From: Ignavibacteria bacterium
Lineage (GTDB): Bacteria; Bacteroidota; Ignavibacteria; UBA10030
Reading direction: 5' to 3'
DNA length: 64,000 nucleotides
Assembly: GCA_016873805.1 (NCBI GenBank)
Contig: VGVZ01000002.1
Coordinates: 62,001-126,000 of the forward strand
The position numbers and the translations under genes are program-made. Each line of letters begins with the position of its first letter. The first letter of the stretch is position 1. The notes under the pieces are model-generated. The model made no database searches, was not told the origin of the DNA, and saw only the letters and a program-made list of their open reading frames with translations. Below are positions 18,629-28,385 of the stretch, piece after piece.

Positions 18629-19078
18629 ATGAAACTCCGCAGAACAAACCTCATCCGGCTTATCCGCTACTATCCTCCATACATCGGCGCAGGCATCCGT
18701 CTCCGGGAAATCTCTCCCGATATCCGCCGCTTCGTCGTCGAGATGAAACTCCGCTGGTATAATCGAAACCTCTATGGCGGACATTTTGGCGGATCCCTTT
18801 ACGCGATGTGCGATCCATTCTTCGCAATTATCGTCTACGCCTACCTCGGCGATCAGTACATCGTCCTCGACAAATCGGCCTCCATTCAATTCAAGAAACA
18901 GGGGAGGGGAACTGTGCGCGCGATATTTCAGTTAGAAGATGATGTTCTTCAGGCGATCAAAGAAGAAGTTGATCGCAACGGGAAGACAACACGATCATTT
19001 ACCGCTCAAGTCTTGGACGATCAGGGCATGACGATCGCTGAAGTAGAAAAAGAGATCTATGTACGAAAACTGAACTAA
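18629..19078 (+). CDS. DUF4442 hot-dog protein (thioesterase-like)
   Basis: A 149-residue protein of the DUF4442 family, a branch of the hot-dog thioesterase superfamily: YYPPYIGAGIRLREISPDIRRFVVEMKLRWYNRNLYGGHFGGSLYAM is the characteristic N-terminal half, with the conserved N-x-x-G-x-x-F/H-G-G pattern. It may hydrolyse or bind acyl-CoA, but no activity is established for it. The ATG at 18629 fits the family; a clear Shine-Dalgarno site is lacking. Confidence 0.83.
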   Translation: MKLRRTNLIRLIRYYPPYIGAGIRLREISPDIRRFVVEMKLRWYNRNLYGGHFGGSLYAMCDPFFAIIVYAYLGDQYIVLDKSASIQFKKQGRGTVRAIFQLEDDVLQAIKEEVDRNGKTTRSFTAQVLDDQGMTIAEVEKEIYVRKLN

Positions 19079-19104
19079 TTCGATGTCATGATTGGAGGAT
19101 GTGT

Positions 19105-20136
19105 ATGCGCAGACTTCTCATTCCGATGATGCTCACGTTTGTAAGTACCGTTCTGTGTGCTCAGTCCGGCACACTGGTCGTCCTGAACAAATCTGAACAC
19201 ACTGCTTCGCTGATCAATGTGGAGAATGGAAAGACGATCGCAACCGTACCAACCGGTAGTGCGCCGCACGAAGTGGCAATATCGCCGGATGGGCGGCTTG
19301 CTGTCGTTGCCAACTACGGCACCGCAACTCCCGGCAGTTCGCTCACGGTGATTGATCTCAGCACAACATCAGTACTGCGGGAAATTGATCTTGGTGAGTA
19401 TCGCCGGCCCCACGGCATTCTCTGGCTTGGCGAGCCGCGCAACATCGCCGTCACTGCGGAAGGAAACAAAGTTCTTTTAGTTGTTGATATCGAAAAGGGA
19501 ACCGTGCTTTCGGCTATCGAAACCGATCAAGATATCTCGCATATGGTTGCCGTGACGCCTGACTTTTCAAAAGCGTTTGTCACGAACATCCGCTCGGGAT
19601 CGGTGACGGTGATTGATCTTTCCGCGAAGAAACGTCTCTCCAATATCCCCACCGGCGCCGGTGCAGAAGGCATTGACGTTTCACCAAACGGAAAGGAAGT
19701 CTGGATCACAAACAGATCGGCAAATACCATTACCGTTCTTGGCACAAAGACTCTTGAAAAGGTTGCCGATGTTGTGTGTGCAGATTTTCCGATTCGGGTG
19801 AAGTTCACGCCTGACGGGCGCCATGTGCTTGTCTCGAATGCACGGTCAGGAGATGTCGCAGTCTTCGATGCGGGAACAAAGAAAGAAGTCCGAAGGATCA
19901 AGATGGAGCTGAGTGCGGCACGCGACGCCGATACGCGGCTCTTCGGCACACAGTTCGGGACGAGCCCGGTTCCAATTGGGATTCTCATTCCGCCGGACGG
20001 GAAGCGTGCGTACGTCGCAAACACCAACGCCGATATCGTCACGGTGATCGATCTCGCGACATGGGAGATCACGGAGAGAATCAAGACGGGCAAGGAGCCG
20101 GATGGTTTGGGGTATTCCACGCTGGAGTTGAAATAG
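19105..20136 (+). CDS. Secreted YVTN/YncE-type beta-propeller protein
   Basis: About 343 residues with a signal peptide (cleavage near VLCAQSG) and seven or so repeats of the YVTN/NHL type, for example TATVPTGSAPHEVAISPDGR, SNIPTGAGAEGIDVSPNGKEVWITN and RIKTGKEPDGLGYS. Such propellers are periplasmic or surface proteins; their roles vary and none can be assigned here. The ATG at 19105 lies 6 nt after GGAGG, whereas the in-frame ATG at 19099 abuts it. It is transcribed alone, 26 nt after the DUF4442 gene. Confidence 0.88.
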   Translation: MRRLLIPMMLTFVSTVLCAQSGTLVVLNKSEHTASLINVENGKTIATVPTGSAPHEVAISPDGRLAVVANYGTATPGSSLTVIDLSTTSVLREIDLGEYRRPHGILWLGEPRNIAVTAEGNKVLLVVDIEKGTVLSAIETDQDISHMVAVTPDFSKAFVTNIRSGSVTVIDLSAKKRLSNIPTGAGAEGIDVSPNGKEVWITNRSANTITVLGTKTLEKVADVVCADFPIRVKFTPDGRHVLVSNARSGDVAVFDAGTKKEVRRIKMELSAARDADTRLFGTQFGTSPVPIGILIPPDGKRAYVANTNADIVTVIDLATWEITERIKTGKEPDGLGYSTLELK

Positions 20137-20493
20137 CCGACGGCGTTGAACAGAAGCGCACGCACCCGACCGACATGGGGGCTATTTGTCCCGCGACCCA
20201 GTCAGACTCTTGAGCCCATGTCACAGATACGAGAATCAGAATGAAGCTAATTCTGATCCCACCGAATCTTCGGAGATGGTGAAGAGGGGAGCTGCTTGGT
20301 TCGATCTTGGTTCCACCGGGATTTCTTCCGCTCAGAGAAGCAGTGAAACGTGGAGATGAGATGATTGGAGATCGACACGGCAACTGCATACGCCGACGGG
20401 CGTACGGTGCGTCACATTCGGGGAAAGAGCAAGAAGTTGAAGAGGTGAGGGAGCTTCTCCCGGGGGTTCCAGAATGTGGAGGAATTTGATCAG
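20137..20493. other. Convergent intergenic region, no gene seen
   Basis: This 357-nt stretch separates the propeller gene (+) and typA (-). It holds a weak hairpin (ATCAGAAT/ATTCTGAT, 20235-20257) without a T tract. The short open frames here show no start signal or family similarity. Confidence 0.6.
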
Positions 20494-22341
20494 CTACACA
20501 CCAAGTGCTTCTCTCTTTTTTTCGATTCGCTCACGCTCGGAGTGATCAAGATAGCGTTTGCGAAGACGGATCGACTTCGGCGAAATCTCTACAAGTTCAT
20601 CATTCGCGATCCACTCGATGGCCTGCTCGAGTGTGAGAAGTCGGGGCGGATCGAGGCGAATCGCTTCATCGGCCCCCGAGGCACGGAAATTCGTTAGTTG
20701 CTTTGTCTTGCAGACGTTGATGATCATGTCTTGCTCACGTGAATTCTCGCCCACAATCATCCCTGCGTAGACCTTTGTTCCCGGCTCCACGAAAAAGATG
20801 GATCGTTCCTGGAGTTTGTTCATGGCGTACGCCACGGCTGATCCGTTTTCGAGAACGACGAGAGCACCTCTCGTCCTCGGACTGAACTCTCCTTTGTGCG
20901 GCTCGTACCCATGAAAATTGTGGTGGAACACGCCGAGTCCCTTCGCAAGGGTCAAGAACTCGTTCCGGAATCCGAGGAGTCCACGCGCCGGCACGATGAA
21001 CTCGACACGTGTCACCCCTTGAAGCTGGAGCATGTTCTTCATCTCTCCTTTGCGTTTCCCCATGTTTTCGATTACCGCACCGACAAATTCCTCCGGGACG
21101 TCGACGATCACATGTTCCATCGGCTCGCAGAGCACATCATCGATCCGCTTCAAAATGACTTCCGGGCGGGATACCTGGAACTCGTACCCCTCGCGCCTCA
21201 TCGTCTCGATCAGGATCGCGAGATGCAGTTCTCCTCTGCCGCTCACCTTGAAGACGTCGGGGGAGTCGGTAAGCTCAACACGCAGGCTGACATTCGAGCG
21301 AAGTTCTTTCATCAGCCGTTCGGCGAGCTGACGTGTCGTGACATACTTTCCCTCTTGTCCCGCGAAGGGAGAGTTGTTCACGACAAAATGCATCGAGAGT
21401 GTCGGTTCCTCAATGGAGACAAACGGAAGGGGTGCAGGATCCGCGGCATCGGCGATCGTCTCACCGATATCGACATCTTCCATTCCTGCGAGTGCAACAA
21501 TATCTCCCGCCGACGCTTCTTCCACCTCAATGCGCTTCAATCCCTGAAAGGCATAGATCCTGGTGACACGAGCATCTTCACTCGATCCGTCGCGATGGAT
21601 AACTTTCATCGGTGCGCCGAGTCGGATCGTTCCGCGGAATATTCTGCCGATCCCGAGCCGGCCAAGATACTCGTTGTAGTCAATTGTTGTGACAAGCATT
21701 TGGAAGGGTTTGTCTGTTTCTCCGGGAGGCGGCGGCACCTGCGTGACAATCGCCTCAAAGAGCGGAGTCAAATCAGTACTCTCGACATCGATCTCGGACC
21801 GCGCGATCCCCTGCTTCGCAACCGTATAGACAGTCGGGAAATCAAGCTGACGCTCGTTGGCGCCAAGCGCCAAAAAAAGCTCGAACACCTCGTCGAGGAC
21901 CTCGTGAGGCCGGGCATCCTTACGATCGATCTTGTTGATCACGACGATCGGCCTAAGATTCAGCTCGAGAGACTTCTTCAACACGAATCTCGTTCCCGGC
22001 AGCGGACCCTCGGCGGCATCGACGAGCAGGAGCACCCCATCCACCATTTTCAGCGTGCGCTCAACTTCACCGGCAAAATCCCTGTGCCCCGGCGTATCAA
22101 CGATGTTGATCTTAACGCCGTCGGGATACCGTTCTGATCGATAGAAGACCGATGTGTTCTTCGCGAGAATCGTGATCCCGCGTTCTTTTTCAAGCTCATT
22201 CGAATCCATCACGCGCGTCGCGACCTGCTGATTCGAACGAAACGTGCCGGTCTGCTTCAGCATATGATCAACAAGCGTCGTTTTGCCATGATCAACGTGC
22301 GCAATGATCGCGATGTTGCGAATATCCTCTCGTGCCTTCAT
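20494..22341 (-). CDS. typA: GTP-binding ribosome-associated protein TypA/BipA
   Basis: A 615-residue translational GTPase: G1 AHVDHGKTT, the switch region [14 protein letters not shown]3 DTPGHRDF and G4 NKIDR, then EF-G-like domains III and V and the BipA-specific C-terminal domain ([35 protein letters not shown] ... LTPPRL-like [15 protein letters not shown]). BipA binds the 70S ribosome and helps ribosome assembly and stress or cold growth. Length is normal (about 605-615). GAGGAAG is 9 nt before the ATG. A terminator-like hairpin sits in the leader immediately upstream. Confidence 0.97.
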   Translation of the reverse strand: MKAREDIRNIAIIAHVDHGKTTLVDHMLKQTGTFRSNQQVATRVMDSNELEKERGITILAKNTSVFYRSERYPDGVKINIVDTPGHRDFAGEVERTLKMVDGVLLLVDAAEGPLPGTRFVLKKSLELNLRPIVVINKIDRKDARPHEVLDEVFELFLALGANERQLDFPTVYTVAKQGIARSEIDVESTDLTPLFEAIVTQVPPPPGETDKPFQMLVTTIDYNEYLGRLGIGRIFRGTIRLGAPMKVIHRDGSSEDARVTRIYAFQGLKRIEVEEASAGDIVALAGMEDVDIGETIADAADPAPLPFVSIEEPTLSMHFVVNNSPFAGQEGKYVTTRQLAERLMKELRSNVSLRVELTDSPDVFKVSGRGELHLAILIETMRREGYEFQVSRPEVILKRIDDVLCEPMEHVIVDVPEEFVGAVIENMGKRKGEMKNMLQLQGVTRVEFIVPARGLLGFRNEFLTLAKGLGVFHHNFHGYEPHKGEFSPRTRGALVVLENGSAVAYAMNKLQERSIFFVEPGTKVYAGMIVGENSREQDMIINVCKTKQLTNFRASGADEAIRLDPPRLLTLEQAIEWIANDELVEISPKSIRLRKRYLDHSERERIEKKREALGV

Positions 22342-22358
22342 TCCTTGTCTTCCTCACT

Positions 22359-22401
22359 AAAAAACAACAATGCCTCGGGCTGAACCGACTGCCTGAGGCA
22401 T
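22359..22401 (-). terminator. Terminator-like hairpin in the typA leader
   Basis: On the minus strand ATGCCTCAGGC pairs with GCCCGAGGCAT (22401-22370, one mismatch) and is followed by a U-rich run ending in six U (22364-22359). It ends only about 18 nt before the typA start codon, so it is either the terminator of pdxJ placed unusually far downstream or an attenuator of typA. Confidence 0.7.
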
Positions 22402-22631
22402 TGCATGAAAACCTCACAATCGACTGTTGGAAGATACGCAATCTTCTGCTCAGAAAGAACATTACGTATTCATTGCCGTCTCTCATGAGGCGAAGGGGCT
22501 TCGTTCTGGAAACACCTAAACAACTATGTGCGCCGACGCCGGAGGAAGCTGTGATGAAGTACCGTGGAGGGATGGGGGAATTGCGTATCTGGCAGGCACA
22601 TCATGCCCGAACGTGATGCGTGTGAATGGAG

Positions 22632-23348
22632 CTACCGCCCCTTCACAATTCGCAGCATCTCTCTGACCGCCTCGGGGAGACCAACATATAACGCGCGGGA
22701 AATGACAGCGTGTCCAATGCTCAGCTCATCAATGTCCTTGATGGCAGCGATTGCCTCGGTGTTGACGTAGTTCAAGCCATGTCCGGCGTTCACGCCGAGT
22801 CCAAGCGACTTCCCCAGCTTTGCCGCCGTCTGGATGCGTACGAGATGCTCATGGACATCCCGATGGGCGCGTGCATTGGCATAGTGACCGGTATGGATCT
22901 CGATCATATCTGCGCCGATCTCTCGCGCCGCCTCGATCTGCTCGCGGTCGGGTTCAACAAAGAGACTCACAGGGATACCCCCCTGCTTGAGGGCCTTCAC
23001 GGCCTGCACCAGATGATTCTTTTGACTCCGAACATCGAGTCCCCCTTCAGTCGTCTTCTCTTCCCGACGTTCCGGTACCAGGGTTGCGAGCTCGGGTTTG
23101 GTTTGGATGGCAATCCCAATGATTTCATCTGTGGCGGCCATCTCCAGGTCGAGCCGAGTCTGAACCGTTTCTCGCAAGAGTCTCAGGTCGCGGTCATTCA
23201 CATGGCGGCGGTCTTCCCGCAGGTGGCAAACGATTCCCTCTGCCCCGGCGAGTTCACACAGATGAGCCGCGGAGACCGGGTCGGGTTCGCTTCCGCCCCG
23301 AGCCTGCCTTAGGGTTGCTACATGATCGATGTTGATCGCGAGTCGCAT
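22632..23348 (-). CDS. pdxJ: Pyridoxine 5'-phosphate synthase
   Basis: A 238-residue TIM-barrel enzyme that condenses 1-deoxyxylulose 5-phosphate with 3-amino-2-oxopropyl phosphate to form PNP, the last step of the DXP-dependent vitamin B6 route. Motifs: MRLAINIDHVATLRQARGG, HLREDRRHVNDRDL, and LGLGVNAGHGLNYVN, with the conserved Asp, His, Arg and catalytic Glu positions expected for PdxJ. I take the ATG at 23348 as the family start; an ATG at 23378 would add ten residues. It is not next to pdxA or other B6 genes. Confidence 0.96.
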   Translation of the reverse strand: MRLAINIDHVATLRQARGGSEPDPVSAAHLCELAGAEGIVCHLREDRRHVNDRDLRLLRETVQTRLDLEMAATDEIIGIAIQTKPELATLVPERREEKTTEGGLDVRSQKNHLVQAVKALKQGGIPVSLFVEPDREQIEAAREIGADMIEIHTGHYANARAHRDVHEHLVRIQTAAKLGKSLGLGVNAGHGLNYVNTEAIAAIKDIDELSIGHAVISRALYVGLPEAVREMLRIVKGR

Positions 23349-23589
23349 TTCGCTTCGTTGCTTTGCATGCAAAGGCAAGTCAGTTGAGATGCCCCAATAT
23401 AAGAAATTCTGACTCGATGGGAAACTTGCTGCTTGTTATTCCCGTCGATTTCGACCATTTTTCTGTTGAATCGGGAATGTGTCGACTGAGTATTTGCAAC
23501 TTTTAATGGTACGCATCGTAACGGCAAGGTGGCGCAAAGCGTCCCATGACAAACCCGTAACAGATCCGCGGTTCAAGGAGCGTTCCTGT

Positions 23590-25275
23590 ATGAAACGAGT
23601 TCTCTGTTTGATCATCCTGGTCACCGCTGTGTTGATGTCGACCAGTACGGCCCAAAGGAAACCAACCGACACTCAAGAACGCGACCGGTCTCTCGATTTC
23701 GGCGATCGCCTGGGGGTGAGGATCGAGGAGTTTGTGCGATCCATCGGCAAAGAGCTCGGGTGGGAATCTGAAGATGATACCATCCCTCCGTCGCGTCGGC
23801 GAGCTCCACGCGCCGCCGATCAAGAACGAAAGGTGAAAGATCCGGCCCGCACCTACGAAGGACATACCACCATCGATTCCTCTGAATCGATCAGTGGAGA
23901 TGTTGTCGTCAAAGGCGGGGATCTTACGCTCTATGGGGAGGTTGATGGAAACATCCTCGTCGTGGGTGGAAACCTGTACCTCAAGAGCGGTTCACATGTC
24001 GAAGGGGATGTACGCGTGATCAACGGAGACATCGCCAAGGAGGAGGGAGCGACGGTGCTCGGCTACCTCGATCAAACACGCGGGAAGTCCGAGGAAACAA
24101 AATCAGCTCGGACGGAGCTCGTGAAACCCTCATACCGGTTGACCGCATCCTGGGTTGATGAGATGGCGTTGGTGGACAACACTATTCTCCGATACAACCG
24201 GGTTGAAGGATTGTTCCTTGGTCTCGGATCAGAGAAGAGATACTACTGGGACGGCAGCAAGAGTTACAACGCATATGGAAGCCTCGGATACGGCTTCAAA
24301 TCCCATCAGTGGCGATACAATCTTGGACTAACACGCCAGTTTGCACTCTCCAATTCCGACGCGAAATCCGCCGAACTTCTCGAGGTCGGCATCGAAGGAC
24401 ACAGTCTGACCGATTCGAAAGATAAGTGGCTGATCGGGTTGACAGAGAATTCGCTTGCCGCGCTTCTTATCCATGAAGATTTTCGGGATTACTACGGGAG
24501 GCAGGGCCTTACCTTTCACACTGCATACGCCACTCGTCAGGATTTCCTCACGATGCTGCTCCGTGTCGAGTATACGATCGATGATTATACGTCCCTCTCG
24601 AACCGGACGGAATGGGCGCTCTTCGGCGGTGAGAAGTTGTTCCGACCCAACCCGGCAATTGAAGATGCTCATTTGAGGAGTATCATCGCGTTTGCCGGCG
24701 TCAGTACGGTGACAAAATCACCACGAGGACCAGCGGGATGGAGTTTCTCGGCGACAGCCGAGTTTGCGCGTGAGCGGTTCGGAAGCGATTTTGATTTCGA
24801 TCAGTATACGCTCGATCTCCGACGATTTCAGCCCCTTGGTCAGTATGACAACTTCAACATTCGTCTCCGGATGGGTTCATCGGAGGGACTTGTGCCGCTC
24901 CAGCGGAGGTTCGAACTGGGTGGATTGAGCACCCTTCAGGCTCGACCGCACAAGTTGTATGCGGGCAATCGGATGATCCTCGTCAATGCCGAATACATCG
25001 TCAACGGCGACATTCTCCATGATCTCGATTTCTGGCCGAGCTGGCTGATGAGGAATTTTAATTTCCTGATTATAGCCGATGCGGGATGGATCAAGCCGGT
25101 CGCTCCCACAACCGCATGGTTCGACGGGTTCCGGTCTCTCACGTTTTCTTCCTTCAGAAGCGACATTGGGGTCGGACTCACATCGCGCACCGGTTCATTT
25201 CGAATGGCGCTTGTCTGGCCCACGGAGTATGCCGCACCGGCGCGGTTCATTTTCCGCGTGGCTCGTCCCTTCTAG
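23590..25275 (+). CDS. Bactofilin-like beta-solenoid fused to an outer-membrane beta-barrel
   Basis: A 561-residue protein with a signal peptide (to STAQ). Residues about 90-170 are a polymer-forming (bactofilin-like) repeat region: ESISGDVVVKGGDLTLYGEV, DGNILVVGGNLYLKSGSHV, EGDVRVINGDIAKEEGATV. The remaining 370 residues have the alternating pattern of a BamA/Omp85-like surface-antigen barrel and end in RVARPF, a terminal aromatic residue expected for barrel insertion. AAGGAG precedes the ATG. It should lie in the outer membrane with the solenoid in the periplasm. No specific function can be given. A strong terminator follows. Confidence 0.8.
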   Translation: MKRVLCLIILVTAVLMSTSTAQRKPTDTQERDRSLDFGDRLGVRIEEFVRSIGKELGWESEDDTIPPSRRRAPRAADQERKVKDPARTYEGHTTIDSSESISGDVVVKGGDLTLYGEVDGNILVVGGNLYLKSGSHVEGDVRVINGDIAKEEGATVLGYLDQTRGKSEETKSARTELVKPSYRLTASWVDEMALVDNTILRYNRVEGLFLGLGSEKRYYWDGSKSYNAYGSLGYGFKSHQWRYNLGLTRQFALSNSDAKSAELLEVGIEGHSLTDSKDKWLIGLTENSLAALLIHEDFRDYYGRQGLTFHTAYATRQDFLTMLLRVEYTIDDYTSLSNRTEWALFGGEKLFRPNPAIEDAHLRSIIAFAGVSTVTKSPRGPAGWSFSATAEFARERFGSDFDFDQYTLDLRRFQPLGQYDNFNIRLRMGSSEGLVPLQRRFELGGLSTLQARPHKLYAGNRMILVNAEYIVNGDILHDLDFWPSWLMRNFNFLIIADAGWIKPVAPTTAWFDGFRSLTFSSFRSDIGVGLTSRTGSFRMALVWPTEYAAPARFIFRVARPF

Positions 25276-25291
25276 TGATCCTGGAAACGCA

Positions 25292-25330
25292 AAATGGACG
25301 ACGGAAATCTCCTGTCGTCCATTTTTTTTG
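25292..25330. terminator. Strong bidirectional terminator
   Basis: AAATGGACGAC pairs with GTCGTCCATTT and is followed by eight T. It lies between convergent genes (the barrel fusion, +, and the DUF5916 gene, -). Confidence 0.9.
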
Positions 25331-25373
25331 TACTAATACGTCGATTGTCGGCTCTCTGAATCGCGGCCGGAAT

Positions 25374-28034
25374 TCAGAGGCTCCACCAATATGTGAACTT
25401 GATCATGAAGATGTTATCCGGCTTTGCATCGACCAGACGATCCATCGATCGGCCGAAATTGAAATCTCCGGAAGGCTCGGCATCGAAGCGGCTTTGTGTC
25501 CAGACAAAATAGAGGACCGAACCGGGACGATACTCCCAGCGCAGAACGGCGTTCCCGCGAAGCGAACGAAGGTTGAAATCCGGATCCGCAAACGTCACCA
25601 TCTGTGCCGGTCCGCTCCCGTCCGGATCAACATCATAGTACCCTCCGCCCGAAGAAGTCACACGTCTCGTAATCGTTCCAGCGCTCCCGAAGACATTGAA
25701 ATCGTATGTCCCGGGTCTCGCCAATTCCTTGAACTGCGTGTAGGATCCTGCGGAGATCAGGGGTTGCATATAGAGCTGCAGACTCAACTCCGGCGTGAAG
25801 GTCCAATTGAGTCGGACACTCGCCCCCACGGTTGTTTGATCCAGCGTAGCAAAAATATAACGGCGACCAAATGTCTCGTTGGCCAGTGGATCAGCGACCG
25901 AGGTGACCCACTGTGCCCGGCTGCGGTCTTTGGAGAAACTCGGTCCGATCCTTAAAGTGAGGTTTGGAGCAGGTTTCCAATCCAGCCCCATTTCGCTGTA
26001 AAAACTGGGTTCGTCTGTACGCCTGTACGTACCCACGAACACATTGAACACAAACTGATTTCGATCATCGGAGTTGATCCCCAGGTTGAACTGTCGTCCC
26101 GGCAAGGCTTTCATCATTGGTCCCCCTCGCGTTCGACGGATGTCATACGTATGCGGATTGTATGCGAAGTTCCAATTGATGCTCCAGTAGTTCACGAACC
26201 GAATGAAGCCAAAATGGAAGGCGCCTCTCCAAATGAGGTTGTTTCCAAAGTCAAGATTCTGGAAGAGTGCCCCTCCGAGTTCGATGCGCCGGTACACGGA
26301 GGTTGGCTCAGTCCATTGGTAACCAGCCCCGACATGCATGTTGATGAGGTCGGTCCTGCTCAAGAACCCAAGATCATTGATTTCAAAACCCGGATGGACA
26401 ACTCCGAACGCGGCGTTTGCGAAGACGTTTCCCTTCTGCTTGTTCAGTAGAACGCGTCCGGCGTACCCGCTCAGCGATGTCGCCCCACTGTCGACCCGGA
26501 CATGAGATGCATCAGGACGCTGGAAGTAGTGCTGTGAATTTCGCTGGAGTCGGATCATTCGCGTGGAGCTCCCCGTCACACGAGACGCTCCGATCCACCC
26601 GGTAATCACCCATTCCTTCTCAGAGTCCAGAAACGTGAATCCGTCGAGGCCGACGAAGAGCGCATCGTTGTTCATTTCATCGCGAAGCCGGGTATCCGAA
26701 AAACTGCGGCTGGCGAGGGTCGAAAGGGCCCCCAGTGCCTGGCGACCGCCGTTGAACTCCCTCTGCACACGCGCAACGCCATAATAGGTGAGCGGTTCGA
26801 TCTCAACGCTCGACCGTATATCGCCACTTTGAATGTCGGCGTGTTCACGGTTCGTGAGGGCGTGGATCGTTCCAACATTCCACCCCCCTTCGAGTCTCCC
26901 CGTCACTTTTCCGGCCCCAAGAATTCTGGTCCCGACCGGCCTATCGAAGAAGTCTGCCGTTGGAATGGAGCCCTGCGGCGTCCGACCAATGCGCCTGCTG
27001 TAGAAGAGATTCGGATCCGACCAGTTGAATCCCCAGGAACTTGTTGCTCCCCCCTTGCCAAAGCGGAAGATATTGTTCCCCTCAATGAAGAACGGACGCT
27101 TTTCTTGATAGAAGGTCTCGACGTCGCTCAGGTTCACAACTGCTGGATCTACCTCTACCTGACCGAAGTCGGGGTTGACCGTCGCATTCATCGTCAGATT
27201 GCTCCCCAATCCAATCTTCACATCCGTGCCAATCCCATGCAGATAGCGCGATCCATTGTTGAACGGATCACCCGGCTGATGCTTTGTATACTCTGCGCGC
27301 GTGTTCACGTACGGCAGAATTTCGATCTGATTGGGAGGATTGACCTCCCGAATCCCAACAAGGTCCGCGAATCGGGAAACAAATCCGCTCTCTTTGCGCG
27401 GAGTATACACGACGTAATCGATTTCATTCTTGCGACCGATATCCCGACGAAGATTGATCCCCCACACGTACGATTCTCTCTGGTGAAAACGCAACTGTGA
27501 AAATGGAATGCGCATTTCGAGCGTCCATCCACGTTCATCGACGCGCGCCTTTCCTTCCCAAACACCATCCCACGAGTTGTCGTCCCAATCGTCGTTGTAC
27601 AGAACGCCATCCGCAAGCGTCCCGGATGCACTCAGGGCAAAATAGTACCCGCTCCGGCGATCATAGTACGGGTCGATGAACACCCCAAACCAATCGGCCT
27701 TGTGCATCACGTCGCGCCGGCTCAGTATCCTCATGATTGAGTCCGGCCTGGAATCATACATCCGCGCGGCGACATAGAGCGCCTCATCGTCGTACGCGAT
27801 CCAGGCTTCGGTCTGCTCGGTCGGCGCATCTCCTTGGTTGGGTTCGCGCTGTTTGAAATTCAAGAACCCGGTTCGTTCCCAAACATCTTCATTCAGCAGA
27901 CCATCAATCGTTACACGATCTGTCAGTCGAACAGCCTCGAGAGTCGGACGATCTGATTCCACTTGTGAACGCGCGACCATTGAGAGACAGCTCAACGCGA
28001 TGAACAGTGTGACTGAAGTTCTTTTTGTGGCCAT
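25374..28034 (-). CDS. DUF5916 outer-membrane protein with CBM9-like N-terminal domain
   Basis: About 886 residues. After a signal peptide (cleavage near VARSQ) comes a CBM9-like sugar-binding fold, about residues 30-210 (VTIDGLLNEDVWERTGFLNFKQREPNQG ... ADWFGVFIDPYYDRRSGYYFALSASG), followed by the DUF5916 region, which reads as an outer-membrane barrel (VNPDFGQVEVDPAVVNLSDVETFYQEKRPFFIEG is typical). It ends in YWWSL. The ATG at 28034 has GAGAGG 9 nt upstream; the frame is open 57 codons further up without similarity. The family is widespread in Bacteroidota and related phyla and has no firm function; carbohydrate-related surface work is likely. Confidence 0.9.
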   Translation of the reverse strand: MATKRTSVTLFIALSCLSMVARSQVESDRPTLEAVRLTDRVTIDGLLNEDVWERTGFLNFKQREPNQGDAPTEQTEAWIAYDDEALYVAARMYDSRPDSIMRILSRRDVMHKADWFGVFIDPYYDRRSGYYFALSASGTLADGVLYNDDWDDNSWDGVWEGKARVDERGWTLEMRIPFSQLRFHQRESYVWGINLRRDIGRKNEIDYVVYTPRKESGFVSRFADLVGIREVNPPNQIEILPYVNTRAEYTKHQPGDPFNNGSRYLHGIGTDVKIGLGSNLTMNATVNPDFGQVEVDPAVVNLSDVETFYQEKRPFFIEGNNIFRFGKGGATSSWGFNWSDPNLFYSRRIGRTPQGSIPTADFFDRPVGTRILGAGKVTGRLEGGWNVGTIHALTNREHADIQSGDIRSSVEIEPLTYYGVARVQREFNGGRQALGALSTLASRSFSDTRLRDEMNNDALFVGLDGFTFLDSEKEWVITGWIGASRVTGSSTRMIRLQRNSQHYFQRPDASHVRVDSGATSLSGYAGRVLLNKQKGNVFANAAFGVVHPGFEINDLGFLSRTDLINMHVGAGYQWTEPTSVYRRIELGGALFQNLDFGNNLIWRGAFHFGFIRFVNYWSINWNFAYNPHTYDIRRTRGGPMMKALPGRQFNLGINSDDRNQFVFNVFVGTYRRTDEPSFYSEMGLDWKPAPNLTLRIGPSFSKDRSRAQWVTSVADPLANETFGRRYIFATLDQTTVGASVRLNWTFTPELSLQLYMQPLISAGSYTQFKELARPGTYDFNVFGSAGTITRRVTSSGGGYYDVDPDGSGPAQMVTFADPDFNLRSLRGNAVLRWEYRPGSVLYFVWTQSRFDAEPSGDFNFGRSMDRLVDAKPDNIFMIKFTYWWSL

Positions 28035-28322
28035 TCCGAATATCCTCTCGGCATTACGCATTATCCCCAACCGGCGGTCGGGGAGCGGAACTCCTGACTT
28101 AGACGAACGAAAAGCAAGAAAGGCCCGAAAAATTCGTGACCCCTGCTGACGTTGATTTACGTGCTGGATGCCCTGAAGTGACGCGATGGGGCGTTTTTCT
28201 GACAACCTTTTTCGCCGGTGCTGAGAACAATCAGGTCAATGCTTATTGGACTTCACAAGCGCTTGAATGGTTGGGCACCATCGGGAAATGAGCAACGTGG
28301 CTGGTGCATAAAGGAGGGTCGG

Positions 28323-28351
28323 AAAAAGCGAAAAGGCGGTCCAAGACCGCC
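28323..28351 (-). terminator. Terminator of the BMC shell operon
   Basis: GGCGGTC and GACCGCC pair around a 3-nt loop (28335-28351), followed on the minus strand by TTTTCGCTTTTT. It lies 34 nt past the end of the second shell gene. Confidence 0.88.
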
Positions 28352-28385
28352 CCGTTCTATGGCCACATCGTACGATTCGTGTTGA

